Positions 1 to 9,496 of a DNA stretch of 64,000 nt are shown in pieces. Position numbers and translations under genes: made by a program. The stretch lies in assembly GCA_030581615.1 (NCBI GenBank), contig JAKTTT010000048.1, forward strand, positions 1-64,000, written 5' to 3'. Origin of the DNA: Alloascoidea africana (taxonomy: Eukaryota > Ascomycota > Alloascoideomycetes > Alloascoideales > Alloascoideaceae). Numbering within the stretch: the first letter of the stretch is position 1; each line of letters begins with the position of its first letter. The notes under the pieces were generated by a model that searched no databases, was not told where the DNA came from, and was given only the letters and a program-made list of their open reading frames with translations.

Positions 1-128
1 AAGAAGTATAACGTTAAGAAGAACAAAAGATAAAGCATAACGTTAAGAAGAGAATAAAGGAAATAGTTTGTAAAAGAAGGTAAAGTATAAAGACGCCAGA
101 GCAATAATCGTCACAAACTTAAAAATTC

Positions 129-223
129 GTCCCGGTGGCCGAGTGGTTAAGGCGTTGCCCTGCTATTGATCTCTAGTTAGGCATTGGGTTCTGCCCGCGC
201 AGGTTCGAATCCTGTCCGTGACG
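129..223 (+). tRNA. tRNA-Ser(GCU) with a short intron
   Basis: The cloverleaf reads through: acceptor 129-135 pairs with 216-222, the discriminator is G223, the B box GGTTCGAAT is at 202-210, and the long variable arm is typical of class II serine tRNA. The anticodon GCT is at 162-164. About 13 nt (166-178) between the base after the anticodon and the 3' half of the anticodon stem is read as an intron; removing it gives an arm very like yeast tRNA-Ser(GCU). One acceptor mismatch is also present in the yeast molecule as I recall it. T-rich DNA follows from 225 and fits a Pol III terminator. Confidence 0.93.
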
Positions 224-1542
224 GTTCTTTTTACCTTTCTTTTTTTGTGATATTTACTTAGTTCTCAAACTGTTGGTTAATTTCTTTTTTGACTACGTGA
301 GATAGTCATACCAGGAAAATCTCAAGCTAAGAATCATAACTGTCTAAATAGTGATTTTGTCAACCATTTATGAAAAAGAAATTTGATTGCAATGTTTCAT
401 CTACTTCACAATACCCCCACATTCCTGAACTCATAGTCAGCGAGATCTCCAACCAATCTGGATAGAGAAAGATAGCTCTTTTTTTTGCACATCCTAACTA
501 TTTCCAGCAATAAGTATAGGTACATGTGCTATAACGATTAGACAGAGACATATTGGCCAATAAACACCGATCTATTGTAATGAGATTGTGGAAGCAAGGT
601 GCAGGCATTAAACGCTTTGTTGAGAGCTACACAGAGCAGATCATTTGGAACCAAAGAATGTGACTACGACGCGTAAAAGCTTGAATGGGGAAGACACACG
701 TATTATTCAGCATTACCCGTTCCGCTGCTTCCGTTACATCTTCTAATCACAAAGCACTGAGAGTGCAAGGATGAAAGTAATTATCATCTATTCTTCAAAC
801 TCAAGCTTTCGCTGACCGTTTGAAGATTGGCAAATCTACTTGCGTACAGATCGGCTACGGAAGAACATCCTAGAGTAGGCCTATTGGAGAATATTTCTGT
901 TAGCCGATGCCCCCGAAATGAGCTACAAAGGGAGAAAAATCCTCAATTAAAACACTGCTATCTTTTCTTTTGCTTTCAAATGTTGGATACCCTAAGATTC
1001 AGCCAAAAGCCCTAACAGATCGCCAACAGGTTACCCGGACACCATCAAACTCAATTTTCACTCCTTGCCAAGCCAATTTTCTTCATTTTTCTTCTTCCAC
1101 TCTTCTATATACCAATCCAGCAGAGAAAGGTATGTGCTTCCGTGCTTTCTGTTTACGGGCCTGCCACCGGTGCTTCAAATGATGATAACTTTTCTCAGCT
1201 CACTCAGAGATTTCCTATGCTGATAAAACTTTCCTAATCCAACTTCATATATCTGAATCACACGAAGCACTGCGCAAAGTTGCTCCTGAGACAGTCTGAA
1301 ATGCTGTGTATTTTGGTGTCTGGTACTAACTTTAGTCAACAGCAAGTTTTTTATAGATGGATTGTTTAGTTAGCATTAGCATATAGAAATGTGCATTTTT
1401 GGCCCTAACTAAAATGAAGTCCTTTTCTCGCCGTAGCAGTAACATAAAAATTAGAGGAGGAAGGAAACTCAAACTCCGCACTTTTCGTGTGTGCTTTCTC
1501 TCTCCTTCCAACACACTCTCTTCATCTCTAACTCCCCCGGCC
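224..1542. other. Intergenic, no gene supported
   Basis: AT-rich spacer between the tRNA and the SDR gene. The open stretches here are short, overlap one another and have no recognisable content. A solo LTR next to the tRNA was looked for and not recognised. The 3' part must hold the promoter of the gene at 1543. Confidence 0.5.
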
Positions 1543-3174
1543 ATGACTTCTCCAGACGGCCTGGCCCACCACGCCCAATCGCAGTCGACGTCCCCGACTC
1601 TGTTCTCCGTCGTGCTCATGCTCGGCCCCATCCTGCTGCTACTGCTGCTTTTTGACTCGCGGCTTTCCTCCTACGCCACGGATGTCCCGGTAAACCCCTT
1701 ATTTGATCGTGCTGATAGCAACCGCAATGAGACACTTTCGCCCTCTGAGCTCGTCCACCGATCCCGGCGGCGAATTCCTCCCAAGGAACCTCCAAATTCC
1801 AGTTCCAGCTCTTCCGGATCGTCAGATTCCATGAGGAGGCAGCGGCGGTACATTGTGGTTGGGGGCAGCGGGTTCATAGGATCCTGGATAGTGCGCTTTC
1901 TGCTGTCTCGCAAGGAGGAGTACGTGAAGATTATCGATGCGAGACAACCTCCTCGTGACGTTGTGTCTCACGGAGCCCAGTTCACGAAGATGAACATCAT
2001 AGATAAGAACGGGCTTAGGGACGCGGTCAATTCGATCTGGATTCGGACTGATGGCATACAGGACCCATCCTCATCTGAGAAGTATGACCTTGTGGTCTAT
2101 CACTGTGCTGCCACAAAGCAATACCACCAACGGAAGCACGTATTCAAGCCTCTTTTCGAGAAAGTGAACGTCACGGGGACTCAAAACCTGCTGGCCGTGT
2201 TGAAGGACGATCTGGAGCTCAATATTAGCTCCGTGAAGCTGATCACGTTTGGCGATGCCCTCAGCTACCGGGGGCCTGTGAACTGGTTTGATCCTCGCCA
2301 GCTCAGCGCCTCCAACTCCCCCTATGTTCAGAGCTTGAACAGCACCGGTCTTCCGCGACGGAAGCGGTCCAACGACGAGTTTATCAATCTCTACGCAGAG
2401 AGCAAGTACATCAGCGAGATGATGGTGCTGGAGCATAACCAGACCCAGATCTCAAAGTACGGAATTCCAATGACCACCGCAAGCATAGTACCGGCAAACG
2501 TGGTTTCGGGCCACTTGGACGATAACTTTTTGGAAGTGGTAATGGATGCTGGATCTGTCGTATCACACTCGTGGAACATTCCTCTGAATATTGTGCATGT
2601 TGAAGATGTGGCTCTGGGCGCTCTGTATCTTGAAGAGGGCCTGTTCAACAACCCTATCGACTGTTCTGGGGAATCCTTCGTTATCGCAAATACCAGCGAG
2701 GACGGCAAGCCCTCCCTGAATGCAAAGACAACTCCAGGCGAGACACAGATAACTACACTTGGCCAAGTTTTCCAGCTGATGAACCTCAAAGAGCCAAATC
2801 TGCGAGTGCTGAGCGTGAATCCTGCAATCGTCCTTTTCATCTCTTACATAATAGAACTACTTCAGTGGGTTGTAACCTCGCTTCTAACCATAATAGGCTT
2901 GCAACAGGTTGCGCTCACGTCGCCGTGTGTCGTTGGTGCTACAAGGAGACAGGCAAGTCTGTTGAGTGGTTGGCTACGGACCATGACTCCAGGCAGGTTT
3001 GACTCCCTACAACTGACACAGATCCCCGGCAATGAGGCCGTGAAGCACACGTTTAAACTGCTTGGATTCCGGAGCGAGTTCAGCATGAGAGAAACAGTTC
3101 TGTCGGTGGTGGAAGAGCACCAGGTCCGGAGGCAGCATTTGATACAGAGGTTTCGTAAGATGAAGATGAACTGA
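1543..3174 (+). CDS. Membrane-anchored extended SDR (3-beta-HSD/sterol dehydrogenase-like)
   Basis: A 543-residue protein. A hydrophobic segment at about 20-37 suggests an N-terminal signal anchor. It is followed by an S/P-rich linker and a Rossmann fold with the nucleotide-binding motif GGSGFIGSW near residue 107. A YAESK (YxxxK) catalytic pair lies near 284-288, as in extended short-chain dehydrogenases of the 3-beta-hydroxysteroid dehydrogenase/Erg26 class. A second hydrophobic stretch around 425-450 (ISYIIELLQWVV) could dip into or cross the membrane. The frame is open upstream to 1399, but ATG1543 puts the anchor close to the N terminus and was chosen; ATG1414 is the alternative. It is much longer than Erg26 (about 350), so it is a divergent relative, and its substrate cannot be read from sequence. 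Confidence 0.8.
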   Translation: MTSPDGLAHHAQSQSTSPTLFSVVLMLGPILLLLLLFDSRLSSYATDVPVNPLFDRADSNRNETLSPSELVHRSRRRIPPKEPPNSSSSSSGSSDSMRRQRRYIVVGGSGFIGSWIVRFLLSRKEEYVKIIDARQPPRDVVSHGAQFTKMNIIDKNGLRDAVNSIWIRTDGIQDPSSSEKYDLVVYHCAATKQYHQRKHVFKPLFEKVNVTGTQNLLAVLKDDLELNISSVKLITFGDALSYRGPVNWFDPRQLSASNSPYVQSLNSTGLPRRKRSNDEFINLYAESKYISEMMVLEHNQTQISKYGIPMTTASIVPANVVSGHLDDNFLEVVMDAGSVVSHSWNIPLNIVHVEDVALGALYLEEGLFNNPIDCSGESFVIANTSEDGKPSLNAKTTPGETQITTLGQVFQLMNLKEPNLRVLSVNPAIVLFISYIIELLQWVVTSLLTIIGLQQVALTSPCVVGATRRQASLLSGWLRTMTPGRFDSLQLTQIPGNEAVKHTFKLLGFRSEFSMRETVLSVVEEHQVRRQHLIQRFRKMKMN

Positions 3175-3538
3175 GATGACCATTGAAAACTGGCGGGGTC
3201 TTAAAATATATAATGAACTATAGACTATACTTTTACCTGTCTACTTAGTTAAAACTCACACAAAAAGGGAGCAATATTGGGAAAACAAATATCTGGAGTA
3301 GAGATCTTCCCACTGATCGGCCATCTCGTAATTCGGGCCAATTAAGATCCTGCTTGACGGCCCCTGATCTCTCTTACACACATTCACGGTTTTAACCTGT
3401 ACTTTTATTTTCTTGAAATAAAACAGTTTCGATCCGGAGCCTAGCCAAAGTTTGTTGCAGAAGCAGTTAACAAGTTTGCGAGTTTTGAAAAAGGAAGGCT
3501 CTTATCTTCCATCTCTTTTCCTCCACCATCGACCGAAT
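3175..3538. other. Intergenic
   Basis: Terminator of the SDR gene and promoter of the gene at 3539. No other structure was seen. Confidence 0.4.
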
Positions 3539-4678
3539 ATGTCCTTCTCAACCAACTTCTCCGATTCCGAAACTGAAACTGAAAGCACCACAGTGGAGTC
3601 CCATCTGAGCCCGTTTGATTTGCACGGTGGCGGTTCTCCCTCTGTGACTAGTGCGGATACCGCTCGCGGTATCTTCAGCGATATCCAGGGCTCACAAGCG
3701 TCGCAAGCAACGCCTAGCTCCTTCGCCAGCGGGCATGGCCATTCCACGGCCGCGATGCCAGAACAGGTCGACCTCGCAAGGCGTCTAGCACTGGACGTTA
3801 TTTCGGAACTTTTGAACGGAAATGGGAATAGCTATTACGAGAAACTTGACACGGCATTTGAGCTAAGGGACTCGCCAGGCACCATGATAACGAGCATCGC
3901 GAAAGCATGCTGGGGCCATGAATATATTGGACATATTTTCTACAAACATTTGTTCAGCTCAACAAGCTATAGAGATAGAACCACGCAGAAATGGCTCGAA
4001 AGAAACAAGATCAGGATATCTTCGTTCACCAGCAGTGACGAGTTTCTCAACTTTTATAGAGAGGAATGCAACAGGAGATTCCCCAATGCAGCAAGGAAGC
4101 GTCTTCTGGAGCAATCCAGAGCCGTCCTCGCAATGCCCGTGGCGAACACTTTTGATGATTTCCAGAGACAGGTAGACACGATAGAGGAAATGGATACGCT
4201 GGTTTACCACGAGGCTGGCCTCGGCACTCTATTGCACACGCTTATGGTTGGACCTTGGCGTCGATACCAAGAGGTGGTGGCGCTGCTCTACGACCATTCT
4301 GTAGCATTTAACAACACCAATTTGAATACTCCAGCTGCAATGTTTGAGTCGTCGCAAGCTCCAATGTCCAGACATGTGTCCGAGCTGACAAATTCGGCGG
4401 GGGTCTCGATCCAGACAGACTGGGACCATTATTGCCCAACGTTGCTGGACAGTATTAAACAACTGTTTGACCAAGGCAGACTTTGTTCTTATGGAAGAAA
4501 TAATGGCAGCAGCAGCAACACTCGAAAGAAAAATGCTAGAGGGCGAGACAAGGGAAAGGGAAAGAAAAGAGGGCAAACACAAGCTCAGACACAAGGTTCT
4601 CAAGGTCAGGGCCAAATTCAAAATCAGAATCAGAATCAGAGTCTAAGTCAAGGTTTTGGGAGATGGAAAGGTCAGTAA
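3539..4678 (+). CDS. Unrecognised protein with basic, Q/N-rich C terminus
   Basis: A 379-residue protein that I do not recognise. The first ~75 residues are S/T/E-rich and look disordered. Residues ~75-290 form a helical, W/F-containing body (LARRLALDVISELL, KWLERNKIRISSF, FDDFQRQVDTIEEM). The last ~60 residues turn strongly basic (KKNARGRDKGKGKKRG) and then Q/N/G-repetitive, built from CAAAATCAG-like codons. The frame is open to 3452 upstream, but ATG3539 is the first ATG. A helical body with a basic tail could suggest nucleic-acid binding or a domesticated gag-like gene; both are guesses. The gene looks intact and lies tail to tail with KAP123. Confidence 0.6.
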   Translation: MSFSTNFSDSETETESTTVESHLSPFDLHGGGSPSVTSADTARGIFSDIQGSQASQATPSSFASGHGHSTAAMPEQVDLARRLALDVISELLNGNGNSYYEKLDTAFELRDSPGTMITSIAKACWGHEYIGHIFYKHLFSSTSYRDRTTQKWLERNKIRISSFTSSDEFLNFYREECNRRFPNAARKRLLEQSRAVLAMPVANTFDDFQRQVDTIEEMDTLVYHEAGLGTLLHTLMVGPWRRYQEVVALLYDHSVAFNNTNLNTPAAMFESSQAPMSRHVSELTNSAGVSIQTDWDHYCPTLLDSIKQLFDQGRLCSYGRNNGSSSNTRKKNARGRDKGKGKKRGQTQAQTQGSQGQGQIQNQNQNQSLSQGFGRWKGQ

Positions 4679-5190
4679 GGGTTTTAAGAAGCAGATATTG
4701 TAATGTAATATCGAGCTCTTTGCAAATTCACTATTCATTCTTTTTTTGCGAATTTTTGTCAAGATATGCTGGCTCGTACATTTTTGTTCTTTCTCTTTCT
4801 ATTCCCTTTTTTGATTTGTGATTTTGATATATATACAATACCAAATGGCTGCTTTCGGTTCCAGTACTTTTTTTATCCCTTGATGATCGATCGATGTTAA
4901 GATAGCCGAGTTAATCGATTCTTTATACTTATTCTTTTGAGTCCTCTGAAACTGTTGAGTCTACTCTGTAGTAACTCTAGCTCTTGTTTTTTAATTCCAA
5001 AAAGATCTGAATTTGAAAAACACGAACAAGTACTATATATAGGGTGCTAGAACAAAGCAAAGAGTAAAAATATAAGGCAACAATAAGAAAAAAAATCGAC
5101 TAAACTAAAATATCAATAACATTAATCCATCACTGGGGGACCTCCTCGACCCTCCTACCATGTTTATCGAATAAAAACAACAGTCTCAGT
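4679..5190. other. Convergent 3' intergenic region
   Basis: AT-rich spacer between two convergent genes (3539 plus strand and KAP123 minus strand), with T- and A-runs suited to 3'-end formation on both sides. No gene was seen. Confidence 0.4.
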
Positions 5191-8100
5191 TTAAGCAATG
5201 ACCGTGCGTAGAACCTCGCTAGAAGTAACAAGTCCGGACTGGTTGCTTTCCAAATGCTTCAGCAACTCAATCACATTACGTCTTATTCCATCGTCCTCAA
5301 ATGGCTTGGTCAGGTTGCCAAGGCCGGTGGTCCCAACAGTTGCAGAAGCCTCGGCTTCAATAGTCTCTTTCTCCTGGATGAAAATTTGTTCCAAAACCTT
5401 CACAATCTGGTTCGTCAGATTGATCACCGTCTGATCATTCTTCTTGTATAGGTCAATGATCCAGTTGAAGATGGGTGTATGTTCCTCGAAACCGGTCTTA
5501 ACAGGCAACTTGCTCACCAAAGCTGGAAGAATCTCGGCACTGGGGAGAGCATCTGGGTATCGGAGAGCAATGCGGGCCAAACATCCTGCTGCATTGGCAT
5601 ACGATCTCTCAACGGTGTCTTTCCTAGACTGTGCTTCTTCTTCGCTAGATGAGCCCAACTGTTGGGCCTCATTGTCTGCTTTTACAATCAGCTGCTGAAG
5701 CTTACTCAAGATTGTACTCATGTTGTTTTTAATCTCTGCTTCGTTGTTGCTATAGGCTCCAATCAGGCCAAGACCATATGCTGCATTACCGCGAACCTCG
5801 AGGTTTGAATCGTCCAGTCTGTGGATGAACATGCTTAGGTATTGGGAGGTCCATTCAGTAACGTTGGATTGCAGTCCCTTTGCAATCTCAGCCAGAGATC
5901 CAACTGCAACGACTCTTTCAGAATCGTTAGTACTGGAGCAATATCGGAAAAGATTTGCAGAGAAAGGTCCAAAAATTCTGCCAAAATCGGGACCTAGAGC
6001 AGAGGCAAGGTAAACCAAAACCTCCAATCCCGAATCCAAAAGGGCAACATCTGACTCTGCAGTGTCATCATTTTCTTCATAACCGACGCCTTCCTCCTCT
6101 TCCTCATTATCAACGATTTGACAAGGATGTTCTTTCTTCACAATTAGCATAACCTGTTGGCACAACTTTTCCAACTGTTCGTTATTTGCGCCATCAGTTA
6201 CAGTGATGGGACCAGCTAACTTTAACATTTCAGCAATGTTATCACAAATTGCAGCAACAACGTTCATTTCCTCTTCATCCTCCAAGATTTCTAGGGAGAG
6301 TGTTCTAATCTTGCTGATTACGGAAACAACATCTCCATTCACAGCGACCTTGATGGGGACACCAGGTTGCCATTTCTCAGGGTTTGAAAGTTCATAAAGA
6401 GCTCCGGCTATTCTCCACAAGGAGCTGATACTTGCTCTTCGAACACCTTCGTAAAAATTGGAGGTTAAACTCTCCAAAATCTCAATACTTGGTTCAAAGT
6501 ATTCCAAAAAGGCACTCTTTGTAGAAGTTGCCAAATCACCCAAAATGTCCGCCAAATTGGCTTTTTCAACAGAAATACCACTGTTGACCTGGACTTTATC
6601 CAAAAGGTCTTCATCATCTGCACCAATTAGATCCTCGTCATCGCCTTCCAAAGCAGAAATGTCAAATTCGGATTCTTTCAAGCTATTGAAAATTTCTGGA
6701 ACCAATGTGCTTAAGAAGGGCGAGATCTCGGTACCGTAAACCTTGGCAATGGCACCAATCAAGGAAAAAGCACTTTCGCGCATTCTGCTGTTTTTGGTCT
6801 TGATACTGTTAAAACTAGCATCCATCAAAGCCTTTGCATAGGGGCCAATTGCATCCTTATTAACAGCCAAAATGATAGCAGACAAATTTTCAAAAGTGAC
6901 TGCTCTCAATTCAATCTCTTGTTCGGAAAGTCCTTCCACCGTTTCACTGTTATGAATAAACGAGTTATAGGCCTTTAACGTACCGTCAAAGTAAGGAGTA
7001 AAGTTTTTGCCTCCGGCAAAGGCAATTGAACCGATGACACCGACAATGGCCAGTTGAAGTTTGACAGTTGGGGCCTGACTCAACATGTTGAAAAATTTGG
7101 GCATGAGTTTATCCATGTAAAGTTCCGTTACTGCTTTTTGAGAAATGTACTCGAGAATTGCTTCCAATGCACCAACAGCGTACCTGCAGAGTTTGATTGA
7201 GGTTGTGGAATCAATAATGGACAAAATGTTGGAGATTAGAGCTTCATGATGGTTTGTCAAGGTCTCGCGAACCTCGTAAGACAGTTGGGTGATGGCTCGC
7301 AGAGCAGCGTACTTTACAATTACAGATTCGTGGGTCAAGGACCCAACCAGAACAGGTAGAATTGATTTGAATTGAGTCGAGAGGAAATCGGGAGCGCCTT
7401 CGGAGGAAACACCTAGACATAGAAGAATGGATCTGATTTGCTGGGGGGTAGCATTTGAGATTGAGGAAAGTGTGTCCAACAGGGGCACGATGACTTGACT
7501 GGGTGGCAGACTGGAAGCAAGAACGCTCATCAGATGCAATCCCAAAAGAGTAGGAGTAGAGTCTTCCTCTTCATCGTCATCTTCATCAGCTTCCTCGTCC
7601 TCTATTGGTTCCGCAGAGATTTGGATAGCTGCCTTTGTGAGATCTGGACCAAGTCTCAGTGCCTGAATTTTCATCTTTCGGGACTTTACAGCGGTGATGA
7701 GGAATTGTAAAGCGGCGACTCTATACTCGTCATCGAGATTCGGGGCAGTGGCAATATTGTGCAGCATGAATTTGATCAGATCATCAAAGTGTTTGTTCAA
7801 AAGACTCGAGTCCAAAACAAGAATGAAGTTGAGAACATCAAAAATCTGTCTTGCTGCACTTGTGTCATCTTCACTTATCACACTTTTCAAAACCTCTACC
7901 ACATTTGGGATCAGATTTCTATAGTTTTCCAACAGGGGGCTAGAAGAATCAATTGCGGCTCCTAGTTCTCCCAAAGCGAGACAGGTTGAAAGTCTGGATT
8001 CTTTAGAGGTTGGATCAACAATGGTTTGGGAAAAGATGTTTAACAACGTTTCCACATGGTCATCAAGAGCTGTAATTTCGGCTTCCAAAAGTGTATAAAT

Positions 8101-8577
8101 GATATAAAGAGCCACTTCTCTTAAACCAGATTCTGATTGTTGAGATGGATTTGCCGTTTGGAAAAGAAGTGACAATAAATCTGGCCATTCATTCAAGGTC
8201 AAATCGATTTCCGCAATGGCGGAAATGACTCTAGCAGATGAATGTCTAACCAGAGGACTTTGTTCTTTCAAAGTTGATTCCAACAAAGATTGTCTAATCT
8301 GTTGTTTGAGCTCGGTAGAAGGGGGAGGAGTAACAGGGGTTTCACCTTCCACAGTAACCCAACTCGATTTGACCAATTTTCTAGCCTCCACAGCTGCCAA
8401 TTGACGGATCTGTGCGTCAGTATGGGTTTGCATGATATGGATCATGGCAGGAAGTGTTTCTGGTTTCAAATAGAATTCTTTTTGCAACTTTTGAGAAGCA
8501 TTTTTGATCACTTCTGAATCCGGAACAGTGGTTAACTGTAACGTATCTTCAAGACTGGTAAGGAAAAGAGGATCCAT
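5191..8577 (-). CDS. KAP123: Karyopherin Kap123 (importin-4 type)
   Basis: A 1128-residue HEAT-repeat karyopherin, a nuclear import receptor for ribosomal proteins and histones H3/H4 in yeast. The N terminus (MDPLFLTSLEDTLQL), QLAAVEARKLV and VRHSSARVISAIAEIDL, the acidic insertion near 320-340 (EDEEADEDDDEEEDSTP) and the C-terminal block (LEVRGNAAYGLGLIGAYS, YANAAGCLARIALR, PVKTGFEEHTPIFN) line up along the whole length with S. cerevisiae Kap123 (1113 aa). This separates it from Pse1/Kap121. Uninterrupted ORF; the start ATG at 8577 matches the family N terminus. Confidence 0.95.
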   Translation of the reverse strand: MDPLFLTSLEDTLQLTTVPDSEVIKNASQKLQKEFYLKPETLPAMIHIMQTHTDAQIRQLAAVEARKLVKSSWVTVEGETPVTPPPSTELKQQIRQSLLESTLKEQSPLVRHSSARVISAIAEIDLTLNEWPDLLSLLFQTANPSQQSESGLREVALYIIYTLLEAEITALDDHVETLLNIFSQTIVDPTSKESRLSTCLALGELGAAIDSSSPLLENYRNLIPNVVEVLKSVISEDDTSAARQIFDVLNFILVLDSSLLNKHFDDLIKFMLHNIATAPNLDDEYRVAALQFLITAVKSRKMKIQALRLGPDLTKAAIQISAEPIEDEEADEDDDEEEDSTPTLLGLHLMSVLASSLPPSQVIVPLLDTLSSISNATPQQIRSILLCLGVSSEGAPDFLSTQFKSILPVLVGSLTHESVIVKYAALRAITQLSYEVRETLTNHHEALISNILSIIDSTTSIKLCRYAVGALEAILEYISQKAVTELYMDKLMPKFFNMLSQAPTVKLQLAIVGVIGSIAFAGGKNFTPYFDGTLKAYNSFIHNSETVEGLSEQEIELRAVTFENLSAIILAVNKDAIGPYAKALMDASFNSIKTKNSRMRESAFSLIGAIAKVYGTEISPFLSTLVPEIFNSLKESEFDISALEGDDEDLIGADDEDLLDKVQVNSGISVEKANLADILGDLATSTKSAFLEYFEPSIEILESLTSNFYEGVRRASISSLWRIAGALYELSNPEKWQPGVPIKVAVNGDVVSVISKIRTLSLEILEDEEEMNVVAAICDNIAEMLKLAGPITVTDGANNEQLEKLCQQVMLIVKKEHPCQIVDNEEEEEGVGYEENDDTAESDVALLDSGLEVLVYLASALGPDFGRIFGPFSANLFRYCSSTNDSERVVAVGSLAEIAKGLQSNVTEWTSQYLSMFIHRLDDSNLEVRGNAAYGLGLIGAYSNNEAEIKNNMSTILSKLQQLIVKADNEAQQLGSSSEEEAQSRKDTVERSYANAAGCLARIALRYPDALPSAEILPALVSKLPVKTGFEEHTPIFNWIIDLYKKNDQTVINLTNQIVKVLEQIFIQEKETIEAEASATVGTTGLGNLTKPFEDDGIRRNVIELLKHLESNQSGLVTSSEVLRTVIA

Positions 8578-9496
8578 GGTTTAGACACAGTATTAGAAAG
8601 ATGTGAAATCCTAAAGACACAGAATTCAAGAATAGAGGTGCAAAGGGAAAAGGGGAAAACAGCACAGATGGAAGAGTTTTCCGTTATATAGTGTGTGGAT
8701 CAAAGTTGAAGTCTTGATAAATTTTTCCTTTTTTTTTGTTCTCTTTTTTTTTTTTTTTTTTTGGCCAGTTACGCCTGAAATGGACCGGGTAACCATGTGC
8801 GTTGCGATGAGCTACAGAAAACAAGAATGATCCCAACATTAGAGAAAGGGAACAAAACAGTATGAGGATGATTTGATTTACTGACAATGGCTAGTTTATA
8901 TTATAGAAAAGTAGATTCAGATTCAGAGTCAGATTCAAGCATGATTGGATTGGATCAGAACAGAACTCGTGGTGGTCAGAGATTACACAAGGAGCATTTT
9001 CCATCTTTACCTGGAGCAGCATACCAAGTAGGAAAATTTTCATGTTCCCCAGGATATGTGAAAAAGCACCTATAATAGGGTTTGGACTATGTCATTCCCG
9101 TGCCCCATTCAACAAAACGTGTAGTATTATTGTAAGTTTTAAAAAAAGAAAATTGTGAATGAATGAAGGATTGGCCTATCGGATCAAATCCTTTCATATG
9201 TTACACGAAAAGTGATTGAATTTTTTGGCAGTTTTATATTAGGTGGATAAACCTTAACAGCGCGCTTTTATCATCATCATCATTTCTCATGTTGTGGTAT
9301 AAATGTCAAATTCTTAGATCGTACACCCATATTTTAGTTTTCTTTTTTTTCGGGTTTTCTGGATAGTTAAAAGCTAGTGATCCCAGAGACCAAATTCTGA
9401 ACAAGAGGTTAAAAGCATATCTTTCACATTTTTTAAAAAATTTCAGTATTTTATACACGCGTCATCATCATCATCATCATCATCATCATGAAAAAT
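8578..9496. other. Intergenic between KAP123 and the APSES gene
   Basis: Holds the KAP123 promoter, poly-T tracts near 8728-8762, and a (CAT)n tract at about 9462-9489 just beyond the APSES gene's stop codon. The only ORF with an ATG worth noting is the short one at 8887 (listed separately). Confidence 0.4.
8887..9075 (+). CDS. Short ORF, doubtful
   Basis: A 62-codon ORF with a true ATG (MASLYYRKVDSDSESDSS), an acidic-serine stretch and a basic C terminus. It lies alone in the spacer upstream of KAP123 on the opposite strand. No homologue is recognised. It may be a chance ORF; it is listed because it is ATG-initiated and does not overlap a gene. Confidence 0.15.
   Translation: MASLYYRKVDSDSESDSSMIGLDQNRTRGGQRLHKEHFPSLPGAAYQVGKFSCSPGYVKKHL

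Noticed and set aside
8684-8887. Minus-strand ORF with a hydrophobic start and a poly-lysine run
   Set aside because: The lysine run comes from a poly-T tract in the KAP123 promoter; no sign of coding.
9462-9489. CRISPR-like array (CAT repeats)
   Set aside because: A simple trinucleotide repeat without spacers in a eukaryotic genome.
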